DNA of 64,000 nt, taken from DASREM01 sp035652095. Its GTDB lineage: Bacteria; Acidobacteriota; Terriglobia; Terriglobales; Acidobacteriaceae. A program made the translations under genes and the position numbers. Location of the stretch: the NCBI GenBank assembly GCA_035652095.1, contig DASREM010000055.1, forward strand, positions 248,001 to 312,000. Direction: 5' to 3'. The notes under the pieces are model-generated. The model was given only the letters and a program-made list of their open reading frames with translations, had not been told where the DNA came from and searched no databases. This document shows, piece after piece, positions 62,363 to 64,000 of the stretch (positions are counted from its first letter, which is position 1; every line of letters begins with the position of its first letter).

Positions 62363-63289
62363 ATGGGCATGACGTGGAGGGGGCGAAGAATGACCGGAAT
62401 ATGGCATGAGCTACGAGACCGCGTGCGACACATTAGGGAGTTGTGTCGGGGACTCAAGATAGAACTCATTCGTGGGCAGGGTCTGGCACAGTCGCTGGAT
62501 GAGGCGGAAGCGCTCGCTGATGGCAAGAAACATTCGGGACCGGCAAACGAGGCAGACGTGTTGGCCTCTGTCCGAGCCTTTCACAATGTGTGGGCACTGT
62601 ACGACAGCCTAGATTCGTGCCAGACAGCCGGTCTACCGATAACAGCGCATCTAAAACAGATGACGACCGGAAGCACTGATTTCGGAGTTCCGTCCGAGCC
62701 TAGCTCTGCGTTCAGGATGATCTATTACAAAGATTTCGAGGCGGAGTTGTTCATCGCTGCGTCACTGGCACGAGCCGGCTTGCCCGTGAGATTTCTCGAA
62801 GAACCCAATGATCCACGAGGCGACATGCTGGTCCAGGAGGTCTTTGTTGAAGTGAAGCACCCAAATTCGGCCAAGTCATTGGAACGGCTGATGCGAAAAT
62901 TCGACGGGCAGATGCGACGCACCGGCAGTGCAGGCGTGTTTGTCGCTGCGCTGGAAGACGCGTTTCGACTGGCAAGTCCAACCTCGTTCTCATCCAATCA
63001 GGAGTTTTCATCGTGGAAAGAGAAGAAAGACGATGAGGTCGAAGTGTTTGGAATAGCCTCCTTGCTGCAGGCCGCCACATTGCAGAATATCGGAGTACTG
63101 GCGCAGACATCATCCTACATTGAGATTATCAGCGACGAGACGCAATTCGTGCGCAGGACGAACGCAGTGATATACGATGAACGCAGGTACGCCGCAACTG
63201 TAAGTGAAACGCTGAAAAGCATCGCCGCGGTATTCAATCCGCACCCAACTCTCTTTTCAGAAGTGCGGGCGTTCTTCACTGCAAGGTAG
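62363..63289 (+). CDS. PD-(D/E)XK-like nuclease candidate
   Basis: 308 residues, possibly starting at an internal Met (MTGIWHELRDRVRHIREL, 62390). The middle region YYKDFEAELFIAASLARAG, EPNDPRGDMLVQEVFVEVKH has the E...D...ExK layout of restriction-endonuclease-like folds (Asp in DPRGDM, ExK in FVEVKHP). The flanking regions are helical and unassigned. No partner methylase is in the window. It is probably defence or element cargo. Confidence 0.6.
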   Translation: MGMTWRGRRMTGIWHELRDRVRHIRELCRGLKIELIRGQGLAQSLDEAEALADGKKHSGPANEADVLASVRAFHNVWALYDSLDSCQTAGLPITAHLKQMTTGSTDFGVPSEPSSAFRMIYYKDFEAELFIAASLARAGLPVRFLEEPNDPRGDMLVQEVFVEVKHPNSAKSLERLMRKFDGQMRRTGSAGVFVAALEDAFRLASPTSFSSNQEFSSWKEKKDDEVEVFGIASLLQAATLQNIGVLAQTSSYIEIISDETQFVRRTNAVIYDERRYAATVSETLKSIAAVFNPHPTLFSEVRAFFTAR

Positions 63290-63468
63290 CAAGAGCACTG
63301 TCTGAAGCCTGCTCGCCTGCAGTTCGCTTCAGTTCGTTAAACGCGTACTTGATTGGACTTTCTTGTAGCAGATTGATTGTGAGTGCATAGATGATCAACA
63401 GTTTTGCAGCGGTGCTTTGTTCACCCACAAACACTATTCATGTCTAAAACCCTTTTTTCGATTCCGGT

Positions 63469-64000
63469 CTAACACTTCGCTTCTAACAGTTTCTCTACCG
63501 CCTTTTTTTCCCACTGTACATATGATCCCGGATGCGTCCAAAACTGCCCCCAAGCCGCATTTAAGACCGATGTGACTGTTCCTTTTTCGGAAGGTGAAAA
63601 CACGTGAACTCCGATCTGCGTCGCGCCGCTGACAGCATACGTACTTATCTTCTTGAGTAATTCGTCGGGATAGCACCAAAAATACTCGGGTTCAGCCTTT
63701 ACTCCTAAGCTCCCCGTAAAGCAGCGCCATGCATTCTGGATATCGATCGATTCCTGACGCAGTCCCAGAAGTGCCAGTGTGGCGAGAAGTACCCGCATTC
63801 GGGCATCGTCTGCGGGATGCGATGATGCGCTTACGGTCGGAACAACAAATGGGTTTTCGCCGCGCTTTATCGCGAGATGAAGGTGTGACCACGCAAATGC
63901 GGGACCAGCGGTGATCAACGCAAATACATCGCAGTAGAATTCCGACAGCCAGGACCGAATCCAGCTCCTCTCCCAGGTTCCAAGCATGTATTCGGAGCGC
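63469..64000 (-). CDS. Hypothetical protein (partial at right edge)
   Basis: The frame is open to the window edge; an ATG at 63987 gives 172 residues, but RSEY continues upstream of it in frame, so the 5' end may lie outside. Visible: WLSEFYCDVFALITAGPAFA, WSHLHLAIKRGENPF, a DDARMRVLLATLALLG helix and a C-terminal HPGSYVQWEKKAVEKLL. No family was recognised. The 180 bases between it and the nuclease-like gene contain nothing I can name. Confidence 0.6.
   Translation of the reverse strand, partial: RSEYMLGTWERSWIRSWLSEFYCDVFALITAGPAFAWSHLHLAIKRGENPFVVPTVSASSHPADDARMRVLLATLALLGLRQESIDIQNAWRCFTGSLGVKAEPEYFWCYPDELLKKISTYAVSGATQIGVHVFSPSEKGTVTSVLNAAWGQFWTHPGSYVQWEKKAVEKLLEAKC

Overview
The window looks like a chromosome segment of a soil-type Acidobacteriota (Terriglobia-like) bacterium. 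This is inferred from gene content: FG-GAP/ASPIC/TPR giant proteins, a winged-helix/TPR regulator, an acidobacterial-style MobF relaxase, many stand-alone response regulators, and GC-rich coding sequence. No rRNA or complete tRNA is present to confirm it.

1-16,500 is a metabolic region. The left edge holds a truncated response-regulator/thioredoxin-reductase fusion, then a TPR protein and a DUF455 ferritin-like protein. Next comes an N-glycoside/pentose block on the minus strand: a RhaT-like sugar permease, deoxyribose-phosphate aldolase, ribokinase, an exported NADAR-like protein and three exported nucleoside hydrolases. A plus-strand FG-GAP/UnbV/redoxin/TPR giant interrupts the block. The likely logic is hydrolysis of nucleosides outside the cytoplasm, sugar uptake, then phosphorylation and aldol cleavage.

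16,700-27,700 is an envelope and signalling region. It holds TerC, a PGPGW small membrane protein, a site-2 protease with CBS domains, a BON protein, a fasciclin protein and a lipocalin. Two minus-strand two-component operons follow: a four-gene phosphorelay (kinase, receiver, Hpt, NarL-type regulator) and a kinase/REC-PilZ pair.

27,700-37,100 is a decayed accessory region. It contains a TPR regulator with an internal deletion, a decayed NTF2-like gene, a three-gene cassette (surface-repeat protein, zincin, unknown), a REP-like inverted repeat, a subtilase remnant, an ATPase with an apparently leaderless promoter, an interrupted unknown gene and an IS481-type transposase remnant.

37,100-52,060 is the most interesting block. 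A PAS-PP2C phosphatase is divergent from a run of kinases, Rcp1-like receivers and a PilZ protein. This is followed by kaiC, two kaiB genes, two histidine kinases, a receiver, and a receiver domain fused directly to a complete short-form alpha-glucan phosphorylase. The arrangement suggests a KaiC/KaiB-linked phosphosignalling system acting on glycogen breakdown.

52,300-64,000 is mobile DNA. It contains a deleted MobF relaxase, a HEAT-repeat protein, an excisionase, a frameshifted integrase and a 3' tRNA-Glu fragment (attachment core). Beyond the core lies a second element with phased repeats, a DUF429-gamma-glutamylcyclotransferase fusion, an ArdC-like antirestriction protein, an HNH-like protein and a PD-(D/E)XK-like nuclease. 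It runs off the right edge.
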